Origin: a virus
Virus record (IMG/VR): IMGVR_UViG_3300046733_000209
Span: 1 to 25,118 of that record
Reading direction: 5' to 3' (one strand)
Length of the DNA: 25,118 bases
Shown here: one piece after another, positions 6,032-12,830 of the stretch
Layout of the letters: every line of letters begins with the position of its first letter
Numbering within the stretch: position 1 is the stretch's first letter
Program-made: the position numbers and the translations under genes
The notes under the pieces: generated by a model
The model's input: only the letters and a program-made list of their open reading frames with translations
What the model was told of the DNA's origin: nothing
Database searches by the model: none

Positions 6032-8515
6032 ATGGCAGATGACAAGGACATAAAGAAGATTAACGATAGAATCACCAGTGTAACGACTGACATAGAAAAG
6101 ACGTTACAGCAAGGTGGTAGAGATATCGATAAGGGTATGAAGAGCGTTAACAAACGGTTTGGTGCTTCTATTGAAAAACTTAAAACTACCAACCAAGCGC
6201 TATCAAAGATATCACTCGATTCTATCAATACTCAAAAGTCCACCTACTCAGGCGCTTTACAGGGAAACAAACTTTTAGGTTTGCAATCTAACCTTGCTAG
6301 TGTTATGGAAGGAACTGTCGATAAGTCATCTGAAGAATTTAAAAAGTTAGAGGAATCCTTTCCTGATGTAGATTTATCGAAGTACGTCAACTCACATAAA
6401 AAATTCATGGAAGCATCGGAAGAGAATGAGAACCTTGCATTCCGTGAACAGATGTTGAATGGTAAGAAAAAAGCACTTCAAGATAGACAAGAACAACAAA
6501 CAGAAACAATCCTTGGTAAGACAGAACAATATCAAACACTTCTTGCCGAAACCGAAAAGGCAAGACAAGATGCTGAAAAACTTGCTAAAGAGTTTGCACT
6601 AACAGGTGCAGCTCAAACTGCCAAAGATTTGGGTGAAGCAAACACAAGAAGAGATGAACTCGATAAGAAAGCAGAATCAGTTAAGAAAAGAACTATGGAG
6701 TCTTTGGATTTAAGATTTGCTAAAGAGAAAGAAACTCTAGAATTGCAAGGCACTAAATTAGATGAGTTAAAACAACAGAACCAAAAGGTACTTGATAAAC
6801 AACAAGCAGTTAAAGATGTAGAAGAAACTTTAATTGGCGACAGAATGAAAGAAATTTCAGAGGATTCGGGTCGTCTTGGTCAATTCTCAGATGGTCTTAA
6901 AACACTCACAGGGTTTGACCTTGTAGGACTTGCAGATGATGTAGTTAAAAACATTGATGCTGTTGGTAAGGTATTCGGTACAGAAGACTTATTCCAAAAC
7001 TTGGTAATGAGTACTACAGGATTCTTTAATAGTATCGGTGATGGGTTGAAGAGTGGATTGGAAGGACTTCAGTCATTCATAAGTTCGCCCGCTGAAGTAA
7101 TTGGAAAAGGTGTGAGTTCTATATCCTCCAGTCTTTCCGCTGGATTTGACACTGCAAAAAACGTAATCGGTAAAGGTCTTTCTGGCATACTAGGTGGCGT
7201 TAAACAAATGGGGATGTCATTAATACTTGCTGGTAAGTCGATGGTCATGGCGGCAACTTCATCAATCAAATCGGGTCTTGTATTCCTAATGGCTGGTGCA
7301 AGTGCAATGGGAATGGCAATACTAAATGCAGGCAGAGCAATGGCAACAGCTGCTGCTGGAATGCTTTCCGCTGTCATACCATTCATTGTAGCTGGTCTTG
7401 CATTTATTGGTGGTCTACTTATGACTGCTGGTAGTATGTTATTGACTGCACTACCGTTCATTGCAATCGGTGTTGCTATACTTGCAGCTGGTGTGATACT
7501 CTACAATGCGTTTATGGCAATGTATGAGAATGTTGGATGGTTTAAAGGTATCATAGACACTGGAATATCATACATCATGAACATAGGTCAAGCAATCTTT
7601 GATATCTTTGCTGGTATGTTTGATTTGGTTGTGGGACTATTTACAGGTGACTTTGATAGAGTCATGGAAGGTCTTACTGGTATGTTTGGTGGACTATGGG
7701 ATTTACTCATGGCACCGTTTAAAGCAATCGGGGACTTCTTTAAGAATGTATTCGACATAGACATCGGTAAGATGTTAAGAGATTTTGCTGCAAAGATATT
7801 ACCGAACTGGTTGGTCAAAAAGATTTTCGGAAAAGAGGCTGATGCACCAATTTCAGATGAACAGGCTGAAGCAGTTGACTCTACTGGTGAAATGTCACCA
7901 GCGGCATCAGCGATGGCGACTGGATTGGAAGATACTGATACCCAAGAACTCATCAATGAAAGAGAGGCCCAAGAATCCCAAGCATACAATGCTGATATGC
8001 AGTTGAGACGAAGAGAAAGAAATGTTGCTCAAGGTATGAGAGGTAGTATTACCGTAAATGGAGAAACTCTCGAAGGTGATGCGAAAAGAGAATACCTACA
8101 GAATAAGGCTGATTCTGGCAAACTAGACTATATGGATAGAAGTGGTGTCAAGACTGGTTTTGAAGGTATGACATCTGCAGAGATTGAACAGACTAAGATA
8201 AGGTCTGAACAACAAGTAACAGACATTCAAGGTACCCTAGACGAAAGAAAAGACTATGCTAAGAGTAATATGGTAGCGACTGGTGAAGAAGACTTCTTTG
8301 GTGATATGGAATATGAAGAGACTGGTGACCGAGTTAAGACTGCTCGAGAAATGGAATTGGAATCAAAGACTGAATCAGAAAAGGCGCCAATCAATACTGC
8401 AGTAACACAACAGAATAACAATCAAACTAATGTTACTAATAATGCAATATCTAGTATGCCTGTTGTTAATGATAATGATTCGTCTGCGAAATTAGGATAC
8501 GCTGTTGCGTTCTAA
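6032..8515 (+). CDS. 29: Tail tape measure protein (gp29-like)
   Basis: An 827-residue protein with tape-measure architecture. A long alpha-helical, coiled-coil N-terminus (about residues 1-275) is rich in E, K and Q. A central Gly/Ala/Ser-rich hydrophobic region (about 330-560) contains several potential membrane helices near 413-503, such as LSAVIPFIVAGLAFIGG. The C-terminus is charged and ends in an Asn-rich stretch. T4 gp29 has 590 residues. If the usual 0.15 nm per residue holds, the tail would be about 120 nm, longer than in T4. Position, after the gp26 chaperone and next to gp54/gp48, agrees with this call. It is the last plus-strand gene before the convergent junction. Confidence 0.8.
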   Translation: MADDKDIKKINDRITSVTTDIEKTLQQGGRDIDKGMKSVNKRFGASIEKLKTTNQALSKISLDSINTQKSTYSGALQGNKLLGLQSNLASVMEGTVDKSSEEFKKLEESFPDVDLSKYVNSHKKFMEASEENENLAFREQMLNGKKKALQDRQEQQTETILGKTEQYQTLLAETEKARQDAEKLAKEFALTGAAQTAKDLGEANTRRDELDKKAESVKKRTMESLDLRFAKEKETLELQGTKLDELKQQNQKVLDKQQAVKDVEETLIGDRMKEISEDSGRLGQFSDGLKTLTGFDLVGLADDVVKNIDAVGKVFGTEDLFQNLVMSTTGFFNSIGDGLKSGLEGLQSFISSPAEVIGKGVSSISSSLSAGFDTAKNVIGKGLSGILGGVKQMGMSLILAGKSMVMAATSSIKSGLVFLMAGASAMGMAILNAGRAMATAAAGMLSAVIPFIVAGLAFIGGLLMTAGSMLLTALPFIAIGVAILAAGVILYNAFMAMYENVGWFKGIIDTGISYIMNIGQAIFDIFAGMFDLVVGLFTGDFDRVMEGLTGMFGGLWDLLMAPFKAIGDFFKNVFDIDIGKMLRDFAAKILPNWLVKKIFGKEADAPISDEQAEAVDSTGEMSPAASAMATGLEDTDTQELINEREAQESQAYNADMQLRRRERNVAQGMRGSITVNGETLEGDAKREYLQNKADSGKLDYMDRSGVKTGFEGMTSAEIEQTKIRSEQQVTDIQGTLDERKDYAKSNMVATGEEDFFGDMEYEETGDRVKTAREMELESKTESEKAPINTAVTQQNNNQTNVTNNAISSMPVVNDNDSSAKLGYAVAF

Positions 8516-8650
8516 TCTAGGATATTTTGATTTACGTGGAATACGTTTTTTCTTATTAGGAATGGTTTGAGCTCGGAAGGGCGAATCCTTCTCAAATAGA
8601 ACTTGGTGGTACCTCGTCTTTGGACGTTGTGGTCTCCTCAGTTGTTTCAT
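8492..8650 (-). CDS. Very basic 52-residue protein overlapping two genes (candidate)
   Basis: A short frame with an ATG at 8650, inside the upstream 71-residue gene (59 nt overlap), ending 24 nt inside the 3' end of the convergent tape measure gene. It reads MKQLRRPQRPKTRYHQVLFE then KDSPFRAQTIPNKKKRIPRK and SKYPRLERNSVS: very rich in K/R and P, no acidic run. A weak GAGAAG ribosome site precedes the ATG. The second half lies in otherwise empty DNA and looks more protein-like than the overlapped half. It may therefore be reached by +1 frameshifting at the ATT TGA end of the 71-residue gene. Function unknown; nucleic-acid binding would fit the charge. Confidence 0.4.
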   Translation of the reverse strand: MKQLRRPQRPKTRYHQVLFEKDSPFRAQTIPNKKKRIPRKSKYPRLERNSVS

Positions 8651-8807
8651 CTTTCTTCTCTACTTTCTTTTTACCAAAAATTGCGTCCCAACCATCAGCA
8701 TAAGCATCGTATGATTTCTTATCCTTCCCTCTAGTGTGGGAACCTTTACCACCTTCCCATGAACCATTATGAAGGTTGTAAGTTGTTTCTCCTTTAGGCC
8801 CTACCAT
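8592..8807 (-). CDS. Small hydrophilic protein downstream of bS21
   Basis: A 71-residue protein, MVGPKGETTYNLHNGSWEGG at the start, with a Gly/Lys-rich middle and an acidic Thr/Glu tail (TTEETTTSKDEVPPSS). The tail looks disordered. It starts 2 nt after the bS21 stop with a strong GGGAG ribosome site overlapping that stop, so the two are one operon. No known family recognised. Confidence 0.6.
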   Translation of the reverse strand: MVGPKGETTYNLHNGSWEGGKGSHTRGKDKKSYDAYADGWDAIFGKKKVEKKDETTEETTTSKDEVPPSSI

Positions 8808-8809
8808 AT

Positions 8810-9046
8810 CTATCTCCCTAGTCTAAAACCTTTTTGAGCAGACCTCTTTGCGTTGATTTTTTTCCTACGCTTGATTGCCTGTTTTTGCTCGTTCTTAATA
8901 GAACTAGGTTTTTCAAAGTGTTGCCTGTCTCTAACCTCTTGAACGATACCAGCACGTTCGCATGATTTCTTCCAACGTCTCAACATCCTATCAAAGGGTT
9001 CTTCGTTAGACTTTCGTTTATCTGTTCTTGGTGTTACACTTGGCAT
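8810..9046 (-). CDS. rpsU: Ribosomal protein bS21 (phage-encoded)
   Basis: A 78-residue protein matching bS21. [20 protein letters not shown] covers the N-terminal helix region, followed by [16 protein letters not shown] and a highly basic tail ([14 protein letters not shown]). The NEPFD and SCExAG signatures and the EKP turn are those of cellular bS21. bS21 sits on the 30S platform next to the anti-Shine-Dalgarno end of 16S rRNA and assists initiation, so a phage copy can replace or add to the host protein. It has been reported in many marine phages. It lies downstream of gp32 and a structured RNA. A late-promoter-like octamer lies 16 nt before the ATG. The 10-nt leader from that promoter carries only a weak CGGA. 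Confidence 0.92.
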   Translation of the reverse strand: MPSVTPRTDKRKSNEEPFDRMLRRWKKSCERAGIVQEVRDRQHFEKPSSIKNEQKQAIKRRKKINAKRSAQKGFRLGR

Positions 9047-9061
9047 AAATTTTCCGTTCGT

Positions 9062-9069
9062 TATTTAAA
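9062..9069 (-). promoter_or_regulatory. Late-promoter-like octamer before bS21
   Basis: TTTAAATA on the minus strand matches TATAAATA at 7 of 8 positions. Start would be near 9056, giving about 10 nt of leader before the bS21 ATG. It overlaps the T-run at the end of the structured RNA. Confidence 0.4.
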
Positions 9070-9225
9070 AAGATGTACAGTCGCCCCAATCAACTTTACA
9101 GCATCCCGCTCTGTACCGATAGCCCCGCTTTGACCCCGACTACCTTTCCCTTACTGAGTACCCCCATTCCTACGGTCTCAGTTAGTCTACACTTCACATG
9201 GACACATGATATAGATGTGTAGACT
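9067..9225 (-). ncRNA. Structured small RNA or bS21 leader (undescribed candidate)
   Basis: The 206-bp gap between gp32 and bS21 has no reading frame. It is G-rich on the minus strand, unlike its surroundings, and has three nested inverted repeats. P1: AGTCTACAC (9225-9217) pairs with GTGTAGACT (9192-9184), 9 perfect bp with a 24-nt loop that itself holds CATG/CATG. P2: ACTGAG (9182-9177) with CTCAGT (9158-9153). P3: GTACAG (9116-9111) with CTGTAC (9080-9075), followed by ATC and five T's (9071-9067), which looks like a terminator; TTACAG-type sequence at 9096-9101 could compete for the same arm. A late-promoter-like octamer places the start at the first base of P1. It may be a free RNA or a regulatory 5' leader of bS21. 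Confidence 0.55.
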
Positions 9226-9227
9226 CC

Positions 9228-9235
9228 CATTTATA
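9228..9235 (-). promoter_or_regulatory. Late-promoter-like octamer for the structured RNA
   Basis: TATAAATG matches TATAAATA at 7 of 8 positions. The predicted start (about 9222-9225) coincides with the 5' base of the 9-bp P1 hairpin. Confidence 0.45.
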
Positions 9236-9252
9236 AGTAGTTAACTAACTAA

Positions 9253-10149
9253 TTAATCGTTAGCCAACTTCTTAAAGTAATCCATCGCATCATTCTCTTC
9301 TGAACTACTAGAAGACATTTCCGCTGATGAGATTACAGGTTCATCTGCAACCGTCTCTTTGTTAACGTTAGACCATGGCACTTCGTCCATATCTTCCGCA
9401 ACTGACTCTGCAGTTGAATTACTCACTGAACCAGTTAGACCGAGAACTCTATCGAGTTTCTCTTTGAGTTCATCGTAAGACTTGAACTCTTCTGGCGCAA
9501 TTATGCCTGATAATGAATGAGCAGATGAATATATAGTATTCAACTGTGCTTCATCTTCGAACAAAGCGGCAGGTGAGTCAAACTCTGATTTGTCATAGTT
9601 CCAGTAACCGTCTACTTTTCTAATCTTAATCTTAAAGTTCGCACCTTCTCTTAGGTCGAAAGGATTGATTGCTTGTTCGTCTTCAAATGCTGGTGAGATA
9701 GCCTCTTTGAGTTGTTCAAAGATTTTCTTACCATATCTGTATTTGTATACTTTACCTTCGTTAGATGGATTTTTTGGGTCTGAAACAACATAAACATTTG
9801 ACACATAGTGTAAACGTCTCTTCTGCTTTCTAGCAGTTTCTTTGTTTGCTTCAATCCCAGTATTCCATAACTGAGTATTGTATTCTGACACAGGGTCTTG
9901 TTTATTAAGTGTAGTCAAAGACTTCTCAATATACCAACCGCCTGGGCCTTGGAAACCGTGGTCAAAGTATGATACCCATGGCATCTCTTCTCCCTCGGGT
10001 GTGGGTAGAAAACGAACTACCGCAAAACCGTTACCTGTTTTATCAAGTTCGGGTTTCCACATCGTGTCGTCTGTGTAGGATTTTTTTGCACCTTCTGTAG
10101 GTGAAGCAGTTTCCATAGCTGCTCTTAGTTTATCTAATGATGCTGACAT
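9253..10149 (-). CDS. 32: Single-stranded DNA-binding protein gp32
   Basis: A 298-residue protein. The N-terminal basic segment (MSASLDKLRAAM) carries the cooperativity region. The core has WKPELDKTGNGFAVVRFLP and HYVSNVYVVSDPKNPSNEGK followed by YKYRYGKKIFEQL. The region FKIKIRKVDGYWNYDKSEF is the gp32 signature. The tail is acidic and Ser-rich and ends DAMDYFKKLAND, the protein-interaction tail. It coats single-stranded DNA during replication and recombination and interacts with gp59, encoded next to it. It has no cysteine at all: the region equivalent to the T4 zinc site reads PVSEYNTQLWNTG, so zinc is lost. Translation starts at the last of a set of AATACAATG repeats, with AGGAG 8 nt upstream. 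Confidence 0.95.
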   Translation of the reverse strand: MSASLDKLRAAMETASPTEGAKKSYTDDTMWKPELDKTGNGFAVVRFLPTPEGEEMPWVSYFDHGFQGPGGWYIEKSLTTLNKQDPVSEYNTQLWNTGIEANKETARKQKRRLHYVSNVYVVSDPKNPSNEGKVYKYRYGKKIFEQLKEAISPAFEDEQAINPFDLREGANFKIKIRKVDGYWNYDKSEFDSPAALFEDEAQLNTIYSSAHSLSGIIAPEEFKSYDELKEKLDRVLGLTGSVSNSTAESVAEDMDEVPWSNVNKETVADEPVISSAEMSSSSSEENDAMDYFKKLAND

Positions 10150-10190
10150 TGTATTCTCCTATTGTATTAACATTGTATTTGCATTGTATT
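10147..10190 (-). repeat. Tandem AATACAATG repeats in the gp32 leader (likely autoregulatory operator)
   Basis: On the minus strand AATACAATG occurs three times exactly (10190-10182, 10179-10171, 10155-10147) and once with one change (AATACAATA, 10168-10160), spaced 11-13 nt. The last copy contains the gp32 start codon and the AGGAG site lies between the last two. In T4, gp32 represses its own mRNA by cooperative binding to an unstructured A/U-rich leader. These repeats are an unpaired run of the right kind. Confidence 0.6.
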
Positions 10191-10192
10191 AA

Positions 10193-10242
10193 TCTATTAT
10201 ACGTCATCACTTGTAATAACACAAGAGGGTTTTTATAATAGA
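10193..10242 (-). promoter_or_regulatory. Nested hairpin upstream of the gp32 repeats
   Basis: TCTATTATA (10242-10234) and TATAATAGA (10201-10193) are a perfect 9-bp inverted repeat. Between them is a 5-bp hairpin CTTGT/ACAAG (10225-10221 with 10214-10210). This lies where T4 gp32 mRNA has its pseudoknot nucleation site. The inner arm also reads as a TATAAT -10 box (10201-10196), with only a weak -35 (TTGTGT) 17 nt before it, so it may also be a promoter. Confidence 0.45.
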
Positions 10243-10247
10243 CGATT

Positions 10248-10255
10248 TTATTTAG
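10248..10255 (-). promoter_or_regulatory. CTAAATAA, possible late promoter variant before gp32
   Basis: CTAAATAA lies just after the gp59 stop, upstream of the gp32 hairpin. A similar CTAAATAT occurs upstream of the acidic structural-type gene at 22149. Both are only partial matches to TATAAATA. Confidence 0.25.
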
Positions 10256-10259
10256 GCGT

Positions 10260-10850
10260 TTATGAACATGCATCCAAAAGAATTTTCTTAAATTTCTTAT
10301 GGTCTACACTTACAAACGTCTTGTACTTTCGTATCTTGATATGGACATCGGGGTACACTACCTTCTCAGAGATTAGTCTCTCCCAATCTGTAGTGAACCC
10401 GATTATCTCATCCATGATACAAAGAGTTTCGAGTGAGACATTCTTTGCTAGATAGTCTCGTAATAACCAAGGATGCTGACCGTTCTTTACTTCTAGAACT
10501 TTTTGTATTGTTCTTTTACGTAACACATCTGACACTTCTGATTGAAACATATACGACAACTTCTGTTGACGTTTTCTCCAATCGGCGTAGACACGTTCTG
10601 CTTCTTCGTTTAACAAGTCTCCCGCCCAACTATCTTTCTGAGATAGATTGGCGATATAGAAGTCTTGTAGGTTATCTTTATAAATTTTGTGAAGTTTTCC
10701 AAAGTGAAACTTATCTTTCCGCTTTAGGAAAGAGTTGATATCACTCCGTACTTTTCCGTTGTATTTAATGAAGTCATAATCCTTAGAATTGAAGTGCAAC
10801 TTAATTCCAAGGTACAACGTATATGCATCATATCCATCCCTAGATGTCAT
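10260..10850 (-). CDS. 59: Helicase loader gp59
   Basis: A 196-residue protein with the T4 gp59 pattern: GYDAYTLYLGIKLHFNSKDY then DFIKYNGKVR, KRKDKFHFGKLHKIYKDN and FYIANLSQKDSWAGDL. The C-terminal half is helical and basic with LETLCIMDEIIGF and KIRKYKTFVSVDHKKFKKIL. T4 gp59 has 217 residues and the same KYN, F-x-K-L and D-x-W-x-G-D features. Known role: it binds fork DNA and gp32 and loads the gp41 helicase. It sits directly before gp32, as in T4. Its start shares one base with the stop of the preceding gene. Confidence 0.9.
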   Translation of the reverse strand: MTSRDGYDAYTLYLGIKLHFNSKDYDFIKYNGKVRSDINSFLKRKDKFHFGKLHKIYKDNLQDFYIANLSQKDSWAGDLLNEEAERVYADWRKRQQKLSYMFQSEVSDVLRKRTIQKVLEVKNGQHPWLLRDYLAKNVSLETLCIMDEIIGFTTDWERLISEKVVYPDVHIKIRKYKTFVSVDHKKFKKILLDACS

Positions 10851-11152
10851 TAAGTAATAATCTTTTTCTCGGGGATATGGATTTCACCAGTAGCAGCGTT
10901 ATATGCTTCTGTGACTTTGTCGTTAGTTGCACACATAAAGATGTAGTCTTTCACAACCATTGTCTTAGGGTTCTCTTCACCTGTTACAGCAACTCCCCTA
11001 GCGAATCCCATTTGACCTTCTTGGTTTTGGATAATCATCCTAGGGTTAGTTAGTGCAACTGAGGTGTCGTCTTGCTGGAGTGTATCCAGTTTACCAACGT
11101 ACTCACCTGTGGCAGTAACAATTGTTATTACTTCATTGATTAATTCTTTCAT
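10850..11152 (-). CDS. Lsm/Sm-like small protein, unknown function
   Basis: A 100-residue protein of small beta-strands: VITIVTATGEYVGKLDTLQQ, then VALTNPRMIIQ and MVVKDYIFMCAT. The 'zGexvGkL...dxxvxLxNPRmi' pattern resembles Sm-like beta-barrel proteins and is found beside gp33/gp59 in marine T4-like phages. An ATG 12 nt upstream is possible, but the ATG at 11152 has a GAGG site 6 nt before it inside the gp33 stop region, so it was preferred. RNA binding or a ring protein is an inference from the fold resemblance only. Confidence 0.7.
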   Translation of the reverse strand: MKELINEVITIVTATGEYVGKLDTLQQDDTSVALTNPRMIIQNQEGQMGFARGVAVTGEENPKTMVVKDYIFMCATNDKVTEAYNAATGEIHIPEKKIIT

Positions 11153-11153
11153 T

Positions 11154-11393
11154 CTAGTCCTCATAAAATTTCGTGATATTCGCCTGACTCACTTGGCCAC
11201 GATTGATTAAGTTTAATTTTTGAGCCTCTGCTTCAAGTTTTTCTTTCAGCGGATTTGATAATAGTCTCTTAGCACTTTCGGGTTCAAGACTGTTTGTTTC
11301 GCACACTTTAATGATTGCTGACATTACATCACAACCTCTTCCACGTACAATTAATTTTTCAACTTGTTCTGTAAAATTTTTCTTGCTAATCAT
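11154..11393 (-). CDS. 33: Late transcription co-activator gp33
   Basis: A 79-residue helical protein: FTEQVEKLIVRGRGCDVMSA then IIKVCETNSLEPESAKRLLS and a KEKLEAEAQKLNL helix. This matches the gp33 pattern of marine T4-like phages (first helix, 'E-x-N-x-l-x-P-E' turn, 'L-x-x-x-i-x-x-K-i-e-x-E-A-x-x-l-N' helix). T4 gp33 is 112 residues; the shortened form is usual in these phages. Known role: it bridges RNA polymerase, the late sigma gp55 and the gp45 clamp at TATAAATA promoters. Its place next to gp59 and gp32 is the T4 order. Its start overlaps the preceding stop by one base. Confidence 0.82.
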   Translation of the reverse strand: MISKKNFTEQVEKLIVRGRGCDVMSAIIKVCETNSLEPESAKRLLSNPLKEKLEAEAQKLNLINRGQVSQANITKFYED

Positions 11394-11848
11394 TAGAACC
11401 TCAAGTCGTATCTATTATCGGGGTCTACTTCATCTACTTGCAATGGTAAACCAAAGAAGTGTTCTGCATCCCATGAATCATAATTGTTTTCCCAAAACCA
11501 ATCATGCCCTTCTTCTTCAAGTTGTTCTTGCATTTCGTCTTCGTCTGCTTCACTTCCTTCTGCAAGGTGAACGTATATATCCATACCACACCCATCAAAA
11601 GATTCTACGAATTCATTCTCTTCGAACTCACAAGGTTCCATATCACCTGTTGCATCTTCTGACATATATGCTTCTAAGGTCTCCTTGTCTTCTTCGTTAG
11701 TTACCTTGATAAGATAAACACCACTTCTCCATAGTGTCTCAACAACAACTCTGTCTTCACTATCATTGTCCTTAAACACTTCACGTTCTACATACGATTT
11801 TTTAAACTTAGGATATATCGCATATTCCTTTCCAATTTCAATTTGCAT
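11393..11848 (-). CDS. Acidic protein of unknown function (151 residues)
   Basis: Starts MQIEIGKEYAIYPKFKKSYV and becomes strongly acidic, ending with DWFWENNYDSWDAEHFFGLP and a VDEVDPDNRYDLRF tail. The true start was set at 11848, right after the stop of the upstream gene (TAAAATG), because an earlier in-frame ATG would overlap that gene by about 100 nt. Aromatic and acidic residues dominate the last 60 residues; such proteins can mimic DNA, but nothing else supports that here. No family recognised. Confidence 0.6.
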   Translation of the reverse strand: MQIEIGKEYAIYPKFKKSYVEREVFKDNDSEDRVVVETLWRSGVYLIKVTNEEDKETLEAYMSEDATGDMEPCEFEENEFVESFDGCGMDIYVHLAEGSEADEDEMQEQLEEEGHDWFWENNYDSWDAEHFFGLPLQVDEVDPDNRYDLRF

Positions 11849-11849
11849 T

Positions 11850-12155
11850 TTAGTATCCACACTCCAAGTTATCTCTCCAGTCTCTAACAATACTATAGTA
11901 AGCATAGTAAGTTGGACTAGTGTCATGAACACCAAGACCACCTTCTGCATAATCAGTTGTTAGGTAATCTATGAGATGGTCTGCCTTATCTAAGACTTCT
12001 TCTGTCACATCTTCTTCACTGTCGATTGCAAGATACTCCAATAGTGTGTCATATGCACTATCGTATGCTTGGGACTCAACCCACTCATCACCTTTAGAGA
12101 TTATCTTATTCCAATTGAAATCTCCTTCTAAATTAAATTCTTTCACTTCACTCAT
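11850..12155 (-). CDS. Acidic helical protein of unknown function (101 residues)
   Basis: MSEVKEFNLEGDFNWNKIIS then SAYDTLLEYLAIDSEEDVTE and DKADHLIDYLTTDYAEG. It is acidic, with several D/E-Y-L repeats, and looks helical. The gene starts 1 nt after the nuclease stop, with GGAG 6 nt upstream and overlapping that stop, and is followed by the 151-residue acidic gene. No family recognised. Confidence 0.62.
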   Translation of the reverse strand: MSEVKEFNLEGDFNWNKIISKGDEWVESQAYDSAYDTLLEYLAIDSEEDVTEEVLDKADHLIDYLTTDYAEGGLGVHDTSPTYYAYYSIVRDWRDNLECGY

Positions 12156-12156
12156 T

Positions 12157-12816
12157 TTATACTCCGTATAAGTTAGTGTACTGTTTTCGTAAACTAACTA
12201 ATTCATCAACGTGTTCATTTGGAAAACTCCCAAATGCCTGAACACCACCTGTTTGACCCTCTACTACAACAATAGCAAGAATCTCCTCAACTTCATAACC
12301 AGTCATCTCTTCAACCATCATAGCGTAAGCAGTCATCTGAATAAACCATGGTTTTGCCATGTATTCTTCTTTCCACTTACTTGATGTTTTGAAATCAATG
12401 ATTGTAAGTTTATCTTCAAAGAGACCAACACAATCCACTCTTCCTGCCATCTTAAGTGTATCGGAATACAGAGGCGCTTCTAGAGCGATCGGCTGGATTT
12501 CATCTAATAAGGGTAAAGCGGAATTGAACATCTGTTCTTGAAGAATGTTATCAAAGATAATTTCTTCTTCTTGTCTAAGATACTTTTCAAAGATGTCATG
12601 CATCTTAGTACCACGTTTTGTTGCCTGTGCGGTAATCTTATTCGCTTCTTGTTCACCAACTCTAGCTCTCCACAACTTTATATGTTCTTTGTTAAGAAGA
12701 CCTGTTACGGTTGTGACACTTGGATACTTATTACCTTCGGGTGTTTGGTAAAGTCGCTTTCCGTCCACCGATTCGGCTTTCATGTCGAGTAGTTCTAGTT
12801 CATGTAAATCTATCAT
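12157..12816 (-). CDS. PD-(D/E)XK exonuclease (Cas4/RecB-like)
   Basis: A 219-residue protein. The motifs are in order: RGTKMH with H73, an ALEAPLY strand with E113, GRVDCVG with D128, then IDFKTS with D141 and K143, and a QMTAYA (Q160...Y164) motif. This is the H...E...D...DxK...QxxxY set of the RecB/AddB/Cas4 nuclease clan. T4-like marine phages carry this gene in the replication cluster; it probably processes DNA ends or degrades host DNA. No four-cysteine iron-sulfur cluster is visible, so it is closer to RecB-type than to Cas4 proper. The gene is followed directly by acidic unknowns. Confidence 0.85.
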   Translation of the reverse strand: MIDLHELELLDMKAESVDGKRLYQTPEGNKYPSVTTVTGLLNKEHIKLWRARVGEQEANKITAQATKRGTKMHDIFEKYLRQEEEIIFDNILQEQMFNSALPLLDEIQPIALEAPLYSDTLKMAGRVDCVGLFEDKLTIIDFKTSSKWKEEYMAKPWFIQMTAYAMMVEEMTGYEVEEILAIVVVEGQTGGVQAFGSFPNEHVDELVSLRKQYTNLYGV

Positions 12817-12830
12817 AATATATACCTATT

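Noticed and set aside
7069-7461. Antisense frame of 130 codons within the tape measure gene
   Set aside because: Hydrophobic and Ala/Pro-rich only because the tape measure region is Gly/Ala-rich; no ribosome site and no separate promoter.
8576-8591. Hairpin GAAGG/CCTTC at the convergent junction as a terminator
   Set aside because: Only 5 bp and no T-run on either side; not enough for an intrinsic terminator.
11311-11700. Plus-strand frame across gp33 and its upstream gene
   Set aside because: Leu/His-rich, low complexity, overlaps two real genes on the other strand.
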